The notes under the pieces: model-generated
Database searches by the model: none
What the model was told of the DNA's origin: nothing
Seen by the model: only the letters and a program-made list of their open reading frames with translations
Assembly: GCA_004431415.1 (NCBI GenBank)
Contig: QPMI01000084.1
Span: 62,001-126,000 of the forward strand
Source: Cyanophora paradoxa
Taxonomy: Eukaryota > Glaucocystophyceae > Cyanophorales > Cyanophoraceae
Reading direction: 5' to 3'
DNA length: 64,000 nt
Shown here: positions 20,896 to 33,190 of the stretch, one piece after another
How positions within the stretch are numbered: the stretch's first letter is position 1
Layout: every line of letters starts with the position of its first letter
Translations under genes and position numbers: made by a program

Positions 20896-22808
20896 ATGGG
20901 TCCCAAGGTGAGCGCGAGCGCTCATTGCGCGATCGTTTCAACCTTCGAGGTCCTGGTCATGACGTCGCGCGCGCGTCCCCCGAAGCGCGACAAGCGCGCC
21001 AGTACCGCCACCGCTGATATCGATGACGAAGTCGCGTCGACGGCGACAACACCGAGACGCTCGGCGCGGCTCGAGCTGTCTCGCGCGAGCGCAAATCCCG
21101 TCCCGATCGCCGCAAGTGCAAGCTCGAGTGCCGCCGAAGCTCCGCACCAGCAAAAACGCGCGCGCCGCTGCCCTGGCAAGCTTGAGAGTACGCTCATTCG
21201 TAACCGCATAATATAATTTCGCCTTGAAATTCTTAAACCCCGTCGGTGATTTGACTTCGCCCTTTTTCCAGCTGGCCGAGGCTCGCACTCAATTGAGCTC
21301 GCGCTGGATAGAATGCCGGACGACGTTCTGCAGCTCGTGCTCGAGTGCCTCGGGGCCGCCGACGCCTTCGACTCTGTGGCGGGCGTCAGCCGGCGCCTGC
21401 GGGGCCTCGTCCTCGGCCACGGCACCTGGCAGTCGCTGGCGCTGACGTGGCCGTATTTGCGCAAGCACGTCGCCCATCTCCGGCACGAGGACGAGAAGAA
21501 GTGGCCGGTCGTCGACCCCAAGCGCATCTTGAAGGCATGGGCGGCGCGGGTCGAGCGGGGCATTGTGAAGGTGCGTCGGCGTTGGATTTCGCCTCGGAGT
21601 TCTAGGCCAAGATCTAGATCTGCTCCGATCGGCACGATAGAACTAGATCGAGCGCCTCGAGCGCCAGATCTAGATCTAGATCTGATGTCGATTTACAATC
21701 AGGCACGGGAGTTCTGTCTGGACACGATCATTTGGGAGCCAGCTGCAGAGAGCGATCGCGATACGGACTCGATGGACGATATGGACTCGGACGACGATAG
21801 TGAATTTGATCAAACCTACGGGGTAGAGATGGACCTGATGGGCACCCCCGACGCGCGCGCCAAGTTCTGGGGCCGCTCCGTCCCCTTCCTCCGCTTCCTG
21901 CGGCGCATGGGCCCCGAGCTGCAGAGCATCTCCATCGAACACGGCGGGGTGCGCATGTGCATAATCTCAAGCTTGGTTAATTAATCGATTTCACAGAAAA
22001 GAGGCCCTGGATGCATCCTTACGTATGCGCATTAATATCGCTTCAGATCGCCCCTCCGCACATCCTATCGCCGAACGAGCACCACGACTACTACGAGCCG
22101 GAATGCGAGGTGGAAGAGCGGGCAAGCTCTTCCGATAATTATGACTATTTAAATTGCAACACGCCTCTTAATTATGAGATTTTAATTCATATTCTGCAAC
22201 TGTGCAGGCGCACATGAACCGGCTGTACGTGGCGGCGCTGCTCGCGCAGCTGGAGCCCCTCGGGCCCACCCTCCGCTCCCTCTCCCTCCACCTCTGCCGC
22301 CCACGCCCCCCGGCCGGTGCGCGTGCAGGCCGGACCAACCCATTTGCAAGCGGCGGCGTGCGCGTGGCCTTCTGATACTCTGCGTGCTCAGACGGGTGCG
22401 GGGGCGATTGGGAGGAGCTGGGGCCCGCCCTGGCGCCCTTCACGGCCCTCCGATGCCTCCACCTCTACGCGGTGCCCGACCTCGGGGACGCGGAGCTGCG
22501 CGCCCTGGGCGCCGCCCTCCCCGCGCTCCGCGAGCTCGGGGCGTGGTGCAGGGGGGACCCGCGAGGGCGGGTCGAGGGGCACCGGCGGCGCCGCGAGGGG
22601 CGGTGCCGCCTCGCCCGCCTCCGGGAGGTCATCCCGACCCTCGAGGCGGTGCGCACCCGGGCCCTTTGAAATTGCCCATGGCCATTTCGCACGCAATCGC
22701 AACGTTCACGTAATTATAACCGAGCGGCGTGCGCGTGTGCGTGTGCAGGCACCCCTCGACGCGTACGCTGACGTCGATGAAAACGAAACGGACTCCGGAT
22801 CCGAGTGA
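20896..22808 (+). CDS. F-box protein with leucine-rich C-terminal region
   Basis: A seven-exon model gives 441 residues in one frame: 20896-21187, 21272-21570, 21703-21948, 22047-22109, 22208-22316, 22392-22648, 22749-22808. Residues about 112-150 (MPDDVLQLVLECLGAADAFD, then VAGVSRRLRGLVLG) form a typical F-box, the element that binds Skp1 in SCF ubiquitin ligases. The first 97 residues are basic and Ser/Ala-rich with an NLS-like KRARR. An acidic insert (DTDSMDDMDSDDDSEFD) follows. The second half has leucine-rich pieces (LRSLSLHL; LRCLHLYAVPDLGDAELRAL; LPALRELG) of the kind that bind substrates in F-box/LRR proteins. It ends in an acidic DVDENETDSGSE. Donors are mostly GTGCG. The exon at 22047-22109 is the least certain. 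It probably selects proteins for ubiquitination; target unknown. Confidence 0.75.
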
Positions 22809-24410
22809 TCGGCAGTATACTATAGCTAGCTATATAGAGTATTGATAAATTTAACAAGCGAGTCCCTGCGGAGCAGGAGTGGCCTTGGGTCTTGGGGCTT
22901 CAAGGCGTGAGGGTGGCAGCTCTTTGTTTTAAATGGGGGCCCGCAACCGCGCGCGGTTACGGGGGAGGGGGGAGGAGAAATAGGGGGGTCCACTCGCGAT
23001 CGGCAAGGGTACACACTCAAGTGAGAGGGTACAGAATTGTGCTGCAAGGGTACAGATATGGATGCGGGGCCCAATCGGCCGCAGTTGTACCGAGCACAGG
23101 CCCCGAGGGGTCCATTGGTCGGGCCTATTTTTCGGCGCTTTTTGAAGGTGGTTGATAATTATCTATGAATCATTTGAATGTAATTCGAAGTAATTGCAAT
23201 AAGGCTCTGTCTAAATAAGTTATCTTAATTATCTTTCAATCAACACATCAAATACTTTTAAATCCCACATCGTGGCACACTACGTATACGTCTCATACAA
23301 ATTTGCAGGCCGACATCGTGGCGCTCCGTTAATTTGGACACTATTTTCTAGCGAATGGGGTGCGGTCTATTGAAATTAATAATTCTCAAAATTCGACTTG
23401 GATGACCAATGTGATTTGCGCTTTCAATTTTTTTCCGGGAAAATGCTTTTCGACGCTTCTCGACGTGCTGTTACTGCCCATTAAAGGCCTCTCATAGGAA
23501 ATCCGCCTCGGCCATCGTGCTCCCCAGGGTCGAGAACGGGTACCTAGGTCCAAAAATTTTGCCCTGAATCGCATTTTGAATCCACGGACAGGACAGGCAC
23601 AGACCTAAGGGCCTCTCCTTTCCCCAAGGCCGATATCGTGCGTGTCGTGAGTGCACTGATATCGATGTGAATATTAGTATCAAGGTCTGCACACGTGCAC
23701 ATGCATATGCATATGTACACCACGGATCCCCTCTCGAGAGGGGGAAGGGAGAAGGGGAACAGCCCTTGGCGGTGCTTTGCTGTCTCCATACGTTTGATGA
23801 TTATGACCAACTTTAGCTCGCAAAGTACACACGATATATATACGTTGTGAAAATATTTAAAGGTTGCTAAGAACAGCAATCCGATCACAGCGCATGTACA
23901 ACGCTGAGGAAGTATGAAAACGGATCCGGAATCATTGGAAGCGAAGAACAAAGCAAACCATTCTCCTACTGTATAGATTCAACGGCTATTCTCCAAATAT
24001 GAAGGAGTTTTAATCCCTGTGCAAACGTTACCGGCTAAAAAGCCATACAGTTAACGAGGATACTAATGAATACTATACAAGCGCTTCGCAGAACTGATGC
24101 GACTCAACAGGGGCGTCTATATAGCTACTGGAAGTCGTGCTGTTCGGCCCACAGCTGCTTGTGGAGCTGCACAGATCCGCAAACGATGACATAGACAGCT
24201 TGATTTACAAATGGTGCCGCGCTGCTTGGAAATCGATATCTACGCACACAAGAATGTATACCGTCTGGATTTGAATACGCAAGTTGAACGCTCTAAGTAG
24301 AAGTACACGAAATGCAAGGGCCCGCGAGCGGGCGCCAGTGAAATAAGCGAATGCTACAAACTAAGCAAATTAAAGATCTGTGGAAAAGCTGGACTAGCCC
24401 GGGCCTAGGC
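22809..24410. other. Intergenic region between F-box gene and the large membrane-protein gene
   Basis: The two flanking genes converge here (+ gene ends 22808, - gene ends 24411), so this is a shared 3' region. No coding sequence, RNA gene or clear repeat was recognised. Composition is mixed, with an A/T-rich part around 23,150-23,300 and palindromic words such as CATATGCATATG (23703-23716). Confidence 0.4.
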
Positions 24411-25185
24411 CTAGGCGGCCTGGTCGCGGGCGGCGAAGGCCTTGCGGATGAGGTGCTGCCGGATCGTCTCGACCGTCTCCAGCACCTCGTTCGGGATCAT
24501 CAGCAGCTGCGCGGGGCGGTCAACATCAAGATGATGTAGAAGGCGGGGCATCAAGAAATCAAACAAGAGCGGACGAGGAACATGGTGCGGCGGGCGTCCT
24601 CCTGGACCCGCGAGATGATCACGCGGAAGGCGAACAGGTACGAGAGCACTGCACGCCCGGCGCCGTCGACGTCGACGTCGTCAGAGCCGCGCGGGAGGCG
24701 ACGCGACCAAGGCGGGGGCGGACCGACGGCGGCGCAGACGATGCCGAGCATCACCTGCTGCTGCTTGAGGTAGGCGCCGAGGATGAGCTCCGCCTCCTCC
24801 ACGTTGATGTCGTTCGCCTTCACGTTCATCGCCTCCAGCGGGCCCTCCGCCGCCGCCTTGATGAACTGCCGCGAGGGGAACATCGTCAATGTTATATTCG
24901 CGACCGGATCGGACACGAGTAGGGCCCGGGCGGGCGCGCCTTGTAGTGGACGTTGGTGGGGACGAGGGTCTCCGGCGGGGCCCGCACCAGCATGCGCGCC
25001 TCCTGCAGTGGCAGCAGAACCGGTGAGCGGCGCTGCTGCGGGCAGAGCTCTCTCTTTCTCTCGGCCGGGGATGTGCGGGCGGGCCTCGATGAACTCCATG
25101 AGGAAGCGGTGGAGCCCGTTCGAGGAGACGACGCCCTTCACCGGCTGGCACAGCTCCCGGTCGCTGGGCACACGTCAGAAGAGGG

Positions 25186-25221
<36 letters not shown>

Positions 25222-28200
25222 GTTTGGGGGGGGCGGACTCGATGCAGGGCACGCCGAAGAGCTGGACGTCGCGCGGGGCGTAGCGGCCGACCTGGGGCGT
25301 CAGGCCCTCCTCCGGGTTCCCTGCCCCGCGGCGTCAGCGCGAGCAAGCGGCGCCCAGCGGATGCTGGAAGCCCCCCCAGCCGGAGCGCGACGGCGCGCCG
25401 GCGCGCACCGAAGAGGAGGTGCCGGCACGTCTCCTCGAGCATGTCGACCCGCTTCAGGAAGTGCTGCGGGGAGGGTGAGGCGAGCCCCGGCGGCCGTGGG
25501 GCGGGGCGGGGCGGGGCGGGGCGGAGCGGGGATGGGGGCGGGCCTCGCGGTTGTGCTTGAGGATCTCGTGGGAGGAGTACTGGGCGCCCATCGCCCCCTG
25601 GCGCGCCGCGATGATCTCGATCGCGTGGAAGTACACCTGCGAAGAAGAGTGAGAAGGAGGCTGGAGGGGTGGGGCGGCGGGCTGCGTGCACCTGCCAGGC
25701 GAGGGAGCGGCGGAGGCCGCCGAGGTTGCGCTCCGAGGTGAGGTGCACGCACTCCTCCGAGCCCAGGTACGCCACCAGGAACCTGCGCGGAGCTCAGGCG
25801 CGGGAGGGAGGGCCGCGCGGGGGAGGACGGGGCGGCCACGCGGCACCAGGCGAAGAAGGCGGCGAAGAGGGCGGCGAAGGCGAGGGTGTAGCGGAGGGAG
25901 AGGCCGTCCACCCGGCGCCGGTCCTTGTGGAACACCCGCCACAGCCGCCGCGCCTGCCGCCCCGCCCGCCCAGCCGAGCGGGGTCGAGTCAGGGCCCTGG
26001 CTGCATGTTTCCTTCTCTCGAGCCGGGTGCAGCCGGCACCTTCTGGAGCTCCTCCTTGGACATGGTCTCGGCGGCGGCGCCCAGGGCCCGCTTCCAGGCC
26101 CCCTCGCGCCCCTGCGCCGCCTGCTCCGCCTCCTCCTTCTCGCCCTCCTTCTTCTTGCCCCCGTCCCGCGCCGTCTTCGCCAGCACCGCCCAGTCCTCCT
26201 GCGCACCCCGCGTGAGAAGGCCGCCGCCGGATCCTCTAGATTGGCGCACGTCGTCGTCCTCTAGGTCGAACTCCTCGTCCTCCTCGTCGTCCGACTGGGC
26301 GCTCTTCTTGCCTGCGCCCGCGGAGCTGCACCGTCGGCCCCTGCACGCCGGGGCGCGCGGCGGCGCGGCGCGGTGCGGGGCGGCGCACCGGCCTTGGCGA
26401 TGCGGTGGAGGACGTTCTTGGGGCTGCGAGGCCGACAGACAGACAGACAGACAGCGCCGTCAGAGGCGGGGAAACAAACAAACAGAGGGGGCGGGGCGGG
26501 GCGGGGGGGAGGGGGCGGGGGCGCGCATGTCGAAGAAGAGGCGGATGGCCTCCTCCTTCTCCCGCTGCACCGCGTTGATCTTCGGCCTGCGCGCCCCCGC
26601 CCAGCCTAAGGGTGGCGGGGGCGGCGAGGTGCGAGGCCGCGGCGCCTCGCACCGGAAGAAGAAGACAGCGAGGCCGACGCAGATGACCGTCGCGATGCAG
26701 ACCATGCAGATCACGAAGACCCTGGCGGGCGGGGCGCCCCGCCCCGCCCCGTCAGCGGAGAGAAGGAGAAACGAGGCAAGGCAAAGCGGAGGGGGCGGAC
26801 CGTATGTTGGAGAAGAGGGCGAAGGCCTGCATCTCCTGGGCGTGGTTGCTCTCCATGAAGCGCTCGTACGCCTGCTCCGGCCCGTTCTCGTACCTGCGCC
26901 GGCGGGCCCCCGTCGGCCGGACGCGCCCGGAGGCGGGGGCGGGGCTCAAGGGCGGACAGGAAGTGGAAGGCGGGGTTGACTTGGAAGTCGGGGTACTTGC
27001 GGCGGAACTCGGCCGGGTTCACCTTCGCCATCTCCCGCCCCTGCGCCGCCCCGTCAGCCTGTGGCGGTCCCGTGGCGGCCCGTAGCGGCGGGGGCCGGCG
27101 GACCGCGTCGACGAGCTCGAAGGTCCTGGGGGGGAACGGGCCGGGAATGTCACGGGAACGTCGATGCACGCGGGGGGCGGGGCGGGGCGGGGCGGGGCGG
27201 GGCGGGGCGGACATGTCCCACTCGGACTGGAGCCTCTCCTCGGCGGCGCCGGCGTCGGTCTTGACGTAGGAGAGCTTCACGTCGGGCTGCGCCTCCACGT
27301 CCCGCAGCTCGATGTGCACCTCCTCCAGCTGCCCGAGTCACACGGCGTGAGCCGAGGGGCTGGGCTAATGTAGCGCAGGGCTTCCAAGCCAGGGATAGCA
27401 GGGGACCTTGTTGACGGCGGCGGTGAGCTTCTTGCGGGCGTAGGCCTCGAGGGTGCCGTCGGGGTCCCAGCCGGGGAGCCCGCTGAGGCTCAGCAGCAGC
27501 GAAAAGACAGCCATCTCGACCGCCTGCAGCCGCCGCTGGCCGCCAGTCCCCACCCGCACGATCCCTGCGCCCGCCCCGCCTCGGCCGGGCCCGGCCCAGA
27601 AGCGAGGGAGCAACAAGAAGCAAACAAACAGCCGCACCGATCCAGTAGGTGTCGATGAGGTTCTGCATGAGGGCGTAGCAGACGACGGCGAGGGCGATGA
27701 GGACGACGATGACCGCCGCGACCGTCTTCTTCATCCGCCCGATGCTGTGGTCTGCGCCGCGCGCCGCTGGCGTCAGCTGCAGGGCCGGGCGGGAGTGCGG
27801 GGAGGAGAAGGCCGCGCGCCTTGGCCTGCGGCCTGGGCGAGGCGCCGCTTGATGCGGGCGAGCTTGCGGGCCCACTTGGAGTGCTGCGCCGCCGACCCCG
27901 TGCTCATCCCGTCCGCGTCGTGGTCGCCGCCGCTGGGCCGCCGCTTGGAGGAGAGGCGGTGGAGGTTCGGGCGCTCCGAGCCGGCGTCGGGGTCCTCCCG
28001 CTCGCTCCCGGGCCCCGCCCCCCGCGAGCTGTTCTCCGCGTCCGGCCGGTGCACCTGCGCCCAGTCCAATGTCTGATCAGACAACAGCGGAGGGGCCCAG
28101 CGCGCCCCGCGCGCGCGCGCGCGCGCGCCTTGTGGAAGTCGAGGCTCGCGAAGGCGGCGCGCTTCTTGGCGCCCTCCGACAGGTTGCTCGCGATCTTCAT

Positions 28201-31200
28201 CCCCTTCGGCTTCTGCTCGGCCTCCTCGTCGTCGTCCAGCGGCGGAGTCTGCGCCCGCGCCGGGGCCGGGGCCGGGGCCGGGGCCTGGGCGGGCGGGGCC
28301 TGGGCGGGCGGGCTGGGCCCCCCGACGCGCTGGACGACGACGGTGAAGGTGGCAGTAGACTCCGGGCTCGGCGGCTCGCTCCCGGGCGCCTGCACCGAGA
28401 CGAGCGCGGGGAAGCGCGCCCCGCTCGACGTCACGACCTCCACCGACGCCCGCTCGCCCTCCCCCTGGGCGCACGTGAGCGAGGCAGCGAGGCGCCGGCG
28501 CCGGGACCGGCGCCCCCTCGGCTCACCGAGATGCCGAGGGCCTTTGCGACGGGGTTCTGGTCGGCGGCGGGGCTCCCCGGCGGCCCGCCCGCCTCCCCGC
28601 CCTGCGCCTCGTCGTGCCGGGCGGCCAGCGCGGGGATGAAGTCCGCCAGCGACATCCCCTTGGCCTGAGGCGGGCGGGCGGGCGGGCGATCAGCGAAACC
28701 AAGCGGGGCTGGGTGAATGGGATTGGGGTCCGGGGACCTTGTCGGCGGGGGTGTCGAAGACGAGGGAGAACTGCCAGTCGGCCTCGCGAATCGAGAGGCG
28801 CCCGTCCACCCGCACCGTCGACCGCACCATCTGGGGCGCGTGCGGTCAGGCGCCGGAGACGAGTCCTCGACGCCGAACCGTGCGCACGGAGATGCTGGGG
28901 CGCGACTCCTTGCTCCCGCGGCGGTCCTCGGGGAGGGCCGCGGAGGAGGAGGCTGCCAGCGCCGGCGGCGAGAGCCCGTCGACCAGGCCGCTGTTCAAGC
29001 CCGCCGGGGCGGCGGGGGCGGCGGCGGCAGGCTCGCCGGCGCCGCGGAGCCAGTTTTCGACGCTGCGGGTGGAGTCCCTGCGCTCCCCGCGGCCGCCGCG
29101 CCCGCCCGTCGGCGCCCCGCCGAAGCTCGGCAGCTCCTTCACGACGTCCCGCGCGCCCGCGCCCGCGCCCTCATGATCATCCTCCTCACCCTCGCCGTCC
29201 GAGCCGCCCGCCGAGCTGGAGGCCTTGCGCGCCGCCGCGGGCGCCATGGCGGCGCCGGGCGAGAGGCCCAGGCTCGTGCGCGACGCGGATTTGATCTCGC
29301 CCTTGGACGGGGCGGCGATGTTGAAGCGAATGTTGCTCGCCTGCCGCTTCATCGCCCGCGCCCCGGGGGCCGGCTCCCCAGAGGGCGCCGCCTCGTCGGC
29401 GGTCGGCGTGCCGTCGGCGCCGACGGCGAGGCCGTTGGCGGCCACCGAGGCCATCTCGGCGGCGACGAGGGCGGCGCCGGCGTTGAGCGCCAGGGGCCGC
29501 GCCCGCCCCGGCTCCCCGGCCTCGCTGGGGCCCGCGGCGGTCGACTCGGCGTCCTCCTCCTCGCGCTCCCGCCGCCGGGGCGCCTCGCTGGCCGCCCCGC
29601 TCCCGGCGTCGCTCTCGAGGTCGTCCTGCGCGCGCGCGCGGCCCCGCCTCAGGCCCAACGAAGAGGAAGCCGGGCTGCAAGGCGAGGGCGCACGTCGAGC
29701 CGCTGGGCGTCCTTCTTGAACTGCGCCGTGTGCGTCTCCTCGAACTCGTCTGCGGCCGCGAGGGCGCGTCGGCGCGTCGCGGGGAGGATGAAACGGGGCC
29801 CGCCGGGACTCGAACCGGCGGCATCGTAGAGGTCCTGGGCGGAGGGCAGGTCGTTGAGGACCTCCTCGTGGAACTGGCCGTAGGACCGCAGGATGCGCTG
29901 CGGGGGTACGTCATTCTCCTTCCTTGATCGCCTCTGGAGGGGGGTACGCCGCACCGGGTGGTTGGGGTGGCGGGCGATGAGCGCCTTGTAGTGCTGCTGG
30001 GCCCTGCGCGCCGCGATCGATCAGGTGCCGCTCCGAGCTCGAGACCCATCGGACTAAGAAAGACTAGCCAAAGACTAAGCTTCTCCCTCTCCTTCTTGTC
30101 GTCAGGGGGGGGCGCACCGGGACTCGGTGAGGTCGATCTGCTTGACGGCCGACTCGACCTTGGCGAGCGTGATGTCCTCCGCGATCAGGCAGCTCCAGAA
30201 CCTGCCCCCCGGCGGCGTCGGCCCCGCCCCGCCCCGACCCTCCCGCCGGCGCCGCCGGGGCGGCGCGCACTTCTTGAAGGCGCGGACGGCGGCCTTGTGG
30301 TACTTCTTGGCCCCCGCGATGTCCTTCTGGAACTCGAGGTGCTCGATGAGCTCCTCCGACTCGTTGACGTGCTTGCGCTTCTGGGAGCCCATCGTCGAGC
30401 CCTGCGACTGCTGGATCCGCTCCTGCATCGCCCGGAACACCTGGAACGACACGTCGAAGAACTGCGCCCCGTGTCAGCTCTTGGCCCGAGCAGGCCCGCC
30501 GGCCGGCCCCGAGGGGGCGCACGGGGTCGAACTTGGCCGCCTCCTCGATGGAGCGGAAGCCTGCGGACGCCGTCGCAGGCGGGGCCGGGGGCGCGTCAGA
30601 GCGAGATAGTGGGGGCGGACGGCTCCCGTCGGGCCGGGCCCGTTTCTCGCGCACCGGCCTGGCCGTTCTCGGAGTGCTTGAGGAGAAAGCGCCCGTAGCA
30701 GATCCGCACCGCCGCCGAGTGCTGCCCCGCGCCCAGCTCAGATCAGATCGGATCGGATCAGATCTGATCTGATCTGACCTGGTGGACCTCGAGGCCCTTC
30801 CGGTAGATCTGGTCCGCGATCTCGACCGAGGCCGGCGAGGCGTCCGCCAGAAGGAACTGCGCTCGGATCAGATCAGATCGGGTCAGATCAGATCAGATCG
30901 GATCGGACGGCTGGGATCGGACCCGGGTGGCGAGCTCGACGTGCCAGGCGTTGCGGAGCTCAAGGCCGAACATGCGCCCCGTGCAGAGGTACCGGCTGAA
31001 GTACCACTTGCTCAACCTGCGCGGGGCGGGAGAAGCGAGCGGGGGCGCTGAGCTGAGGCCGGGGGAGACGAGGCCGCGGGGGCCCCGGCCCGGGCCAGGC
31101 GGGCCCCCCGCGCGCGCTTGCGCGCACCACCAGCCGAATGCGAAGAAGGCCGGCATGCCGACGATCATGACGACCGTGTAGGCGACGGGGTCTGCGTGCG

Positions 31201-33190
31201 CCCGCAGCGAGTCGATGTAGCGCCCCTCGATGAAGATGAGGAGGTACACCCTGCGCGCGCGCGCCCGCCCCCGGGAGGTCAGTAGAATATAAAATATCAA
31301 TCGGCTGGGGGCGCGCCAGGCGAAGGCCATAAAGACGCCGGCCCGCAGCTGGTTCATCTCCATCCTGCGCGACTCCTGGAGTGAGCCGCGAACCCCCGCG
31401 AGCTCTAGATCTTCCTTCGGACGGCTCGTGGGCGCCTGTAGAAGGGGAAGTAGTTGAAGACGGTGTAGAGGCAGAGCAGCCCGCAGCCGAGCCCGATGAG
31501 GCCTGCGCATGTCCTGGGCGTGAGTCGGGGCTCGGGGGCAGGGGCTCAGGAGCGCGGGGCCGGGGGCGGGGCGCGCCGATCGCCATGTGGGGTATGGCCG
31601 TGATCTCGAGCCCCACGACGTTGAGGAGCATCGCGAAAAGGTACATCAGCTCCGCCCGCGCGTGCACCCGCGCCTGGAGGGGGTACAGTGAGTTGGGGGG
31701 GGGGGGGGGAAGATGGGGTGGCCAGATCCAGCGCACCGTGATGGCGCCCGGCTGTTGCGGGTTCGTCTCGTAGAAGAACATGACGAAGAGGATGCACTGG
31801 GGTAGGGGAATCAGCGGGGGCGGGGGGTACCGGAACGCAAGGAGGGGGTACCTGGAAGACGAGGAGGATAAGGGCGATGGCTGATATGGCGGCGTACACG
31901 GCGTGCTTGCCCGCCCAGCAGACCTTCCTGCGGGGGGTACGGCGAGCTCAGGACCGATCTCGGGTGGGCTGGGGCAAGCGGGATCAAATATGATCTCATA
32001 GTAGAGCGCGGACCACTCGGCGTTGAAGGAGACGTGGGGCATGCTGTGCTCGATCGAGCCCAGTGGGCAGTCGAACGGCTCGACCAGGATCTGCGCCGCC
32101 GAGTCGCGCGGTCAGACGATTTGATCCCTCCGGGCCTCGAGCATTTCGAACTGAAGGGGCGCACGGCGACACCCGGGACGAAGAGGACGCTCGGGAGGAC
32201 GTGGCCGGCGATCCGGAGGTACCGCAGCGGGAACTTGAAGCGGAACCGGTGCTGCGCGCCGGTTCGGCTCCCCCCGGTTCCGTTTGGATGGGACGGGACG
32301 GGGCCCAGCGGACCGTGCGGAAGGCGTAGCCGACGTAGAAGAGGTTCGTCGTCGAGAGGCAGACGATGAGGACGGTCACGAGCCACACCGGCTGGTAGCT
32401 GTTGGGCCCCCGCCCCGTCGGCGGGGAAAGCGAGGGCGGGGCGGGGCGGGGCGGGGCGGGCGCACTCGGAGAACGGGATGCCCTCAAACTTGACCAGGTG
32501 GACGAGGTACCTGCGGGCGGCGCGTCGGGCGCGCCCCCGGGACGCTGCGCGGCGGGGCGCGCTTGGGCGCACCTGTGGATCGGCTTGAAGGGCCCCCCCC
32601 AGTCCTGCGTGTGGCGCGGGTGGTCGTTGTACCTGCGCGCGCGATGGAGGCCGGGCCCGTCAGAGAGAGGCGGAAAGAGGGGTGACGAGGGCGAGATCTC
32701 TGCGCGCGCGGCCGGCAGCGACGGGGGCCGGGGCCGGGGCTCGAGCGCACCCCCACCAGAAGACCGAGAACGGGAGCACGAGGATGGCCATGTAGTGCAC
32801 CAGCTGGTCGATGATCCGCCACCGGAACGACCGGAACGTGTCCTGTGCGGCGCGGCGCGGCAGGTCGGCTGCGTGTGTACGCGCACGCGCGGAGCCAGGC
32901 CGGGGGCACGGGGCCGGCGCTTCGGGCCTCGCACCTTGATAGCTATGAGGCCTGTGCGCCGGCATGGCTGTGAGTGACGCGGCGAAGGAAGTGCATGCCG
33001 GCAGAGGCCGGGACGCCGCACCGACGCCGAAGATCAAGTATTGGACTTGTTCCATCGCGTAGCGGACCTCCCCCAGGGCCCCGCTTCGGTCACTCGCTGC
33101 CCATGACGCTTGGCTCGCCGCTTTGGAGGACTGGGATCCCCCGTGCTGAGAGCCGCCCGCGTTAGCAACTCTCCGCTTGGGGCCCGCCAT
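24411..33190 (-). CDS. Large multi-pass membrane protein resembling TmcB/TmcC (tiny macrocysts protein) family
   Basis: Minus-strand gene of roughly 48 short exons separated by short, C-rich introns; start at ATG 33190-33188, stop 24413-24411. Exon limits are approximate. The N-terminal half (exons 33.2-31.1 kb) holds about nine hydrophobic helices, for example VHYMAILVLPFSVFWW, VWLVTVLIVCLSTTNLFYVG, AISAIALILLVFQ, LFAMLLNVVGLEI and VVMIVGMPAFFAFGWW. The middle (31.0-29.7 kb) has TPR/HAT-like pieces: RICYGRFLLKHSENGQ and ILRSYGQFHEEVLNDLPSAQ. This 'YarFl.ev.nD...A..ly' pattern is the hallmark of the TmcB/TmcC repeat domain known from protist and algal membrane proteins. A charged, low-complexity exon (about 28.88-29.64 kb) follows, then more helices (VAAVIVVLIALAVVCYALM; VFVICMVCIATVICVGLAVF; TLAFAALFAAFFAWC). 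It ends QHLIRKAFAARDQAA. Role in other species is poorly known (signalling or sensory membrane proteins). Confident that it is one membrane-protein gene; family name moderate. Confidence 0.6.
25186..25221. repeat. Poly-G run inside an intron
   Basis: A run of more than 30 G (with one leading C) lies in an intron of the minus-strand membrane-protein gene. In the transcript it is a poly-C tract upstream of an acceptor. Length is likely unreliable in the assembly. Confidence 0.8.
30733..30779. repeat. GATC(A/G/T) pentamer repeat in intron
   Basis: About nine GATCN units (CAGATCAGATCGGATCGGAT and onward) fill an intron of the membrane-protein gene, next to exons encoding AGQHSAAVRICYGR and LADASPASVEIADQ. 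A second array of the same word lies in the next intron. Confidence 0.85.
30866..30905. repeat. Second GATC(A/G) pentamer repeat in neighbouring intron
   Basis: Units GGATCAGATCAGATCGGGTC and onward continue to about 30905, one exon away from the first array. The shared motif suggests that these two introns, or their surroundings, have a common origin or exchanged sequence. Confidence 0.85.

Noticed and set aside
23544-23951. 135-codon minus-strand open frame in the 22.8-24.4 kb spacer
   Set aside because: Mixed composition, no domain, no splice-linked neighbours and no conserved motif; likely chance.
29795-29832. tRNA-like T-arm on the minus strand (GGTTCGAGTCCCGGCGGGCCC)
   Set aside because: No matching 5' acceptor strand, D-arm or anticodon stem about 72 bases upstream; the bases lie in or beside the coding exon for the 'YGQFHEEVLNDLPSAQ' repeat, so the similarity is chance.
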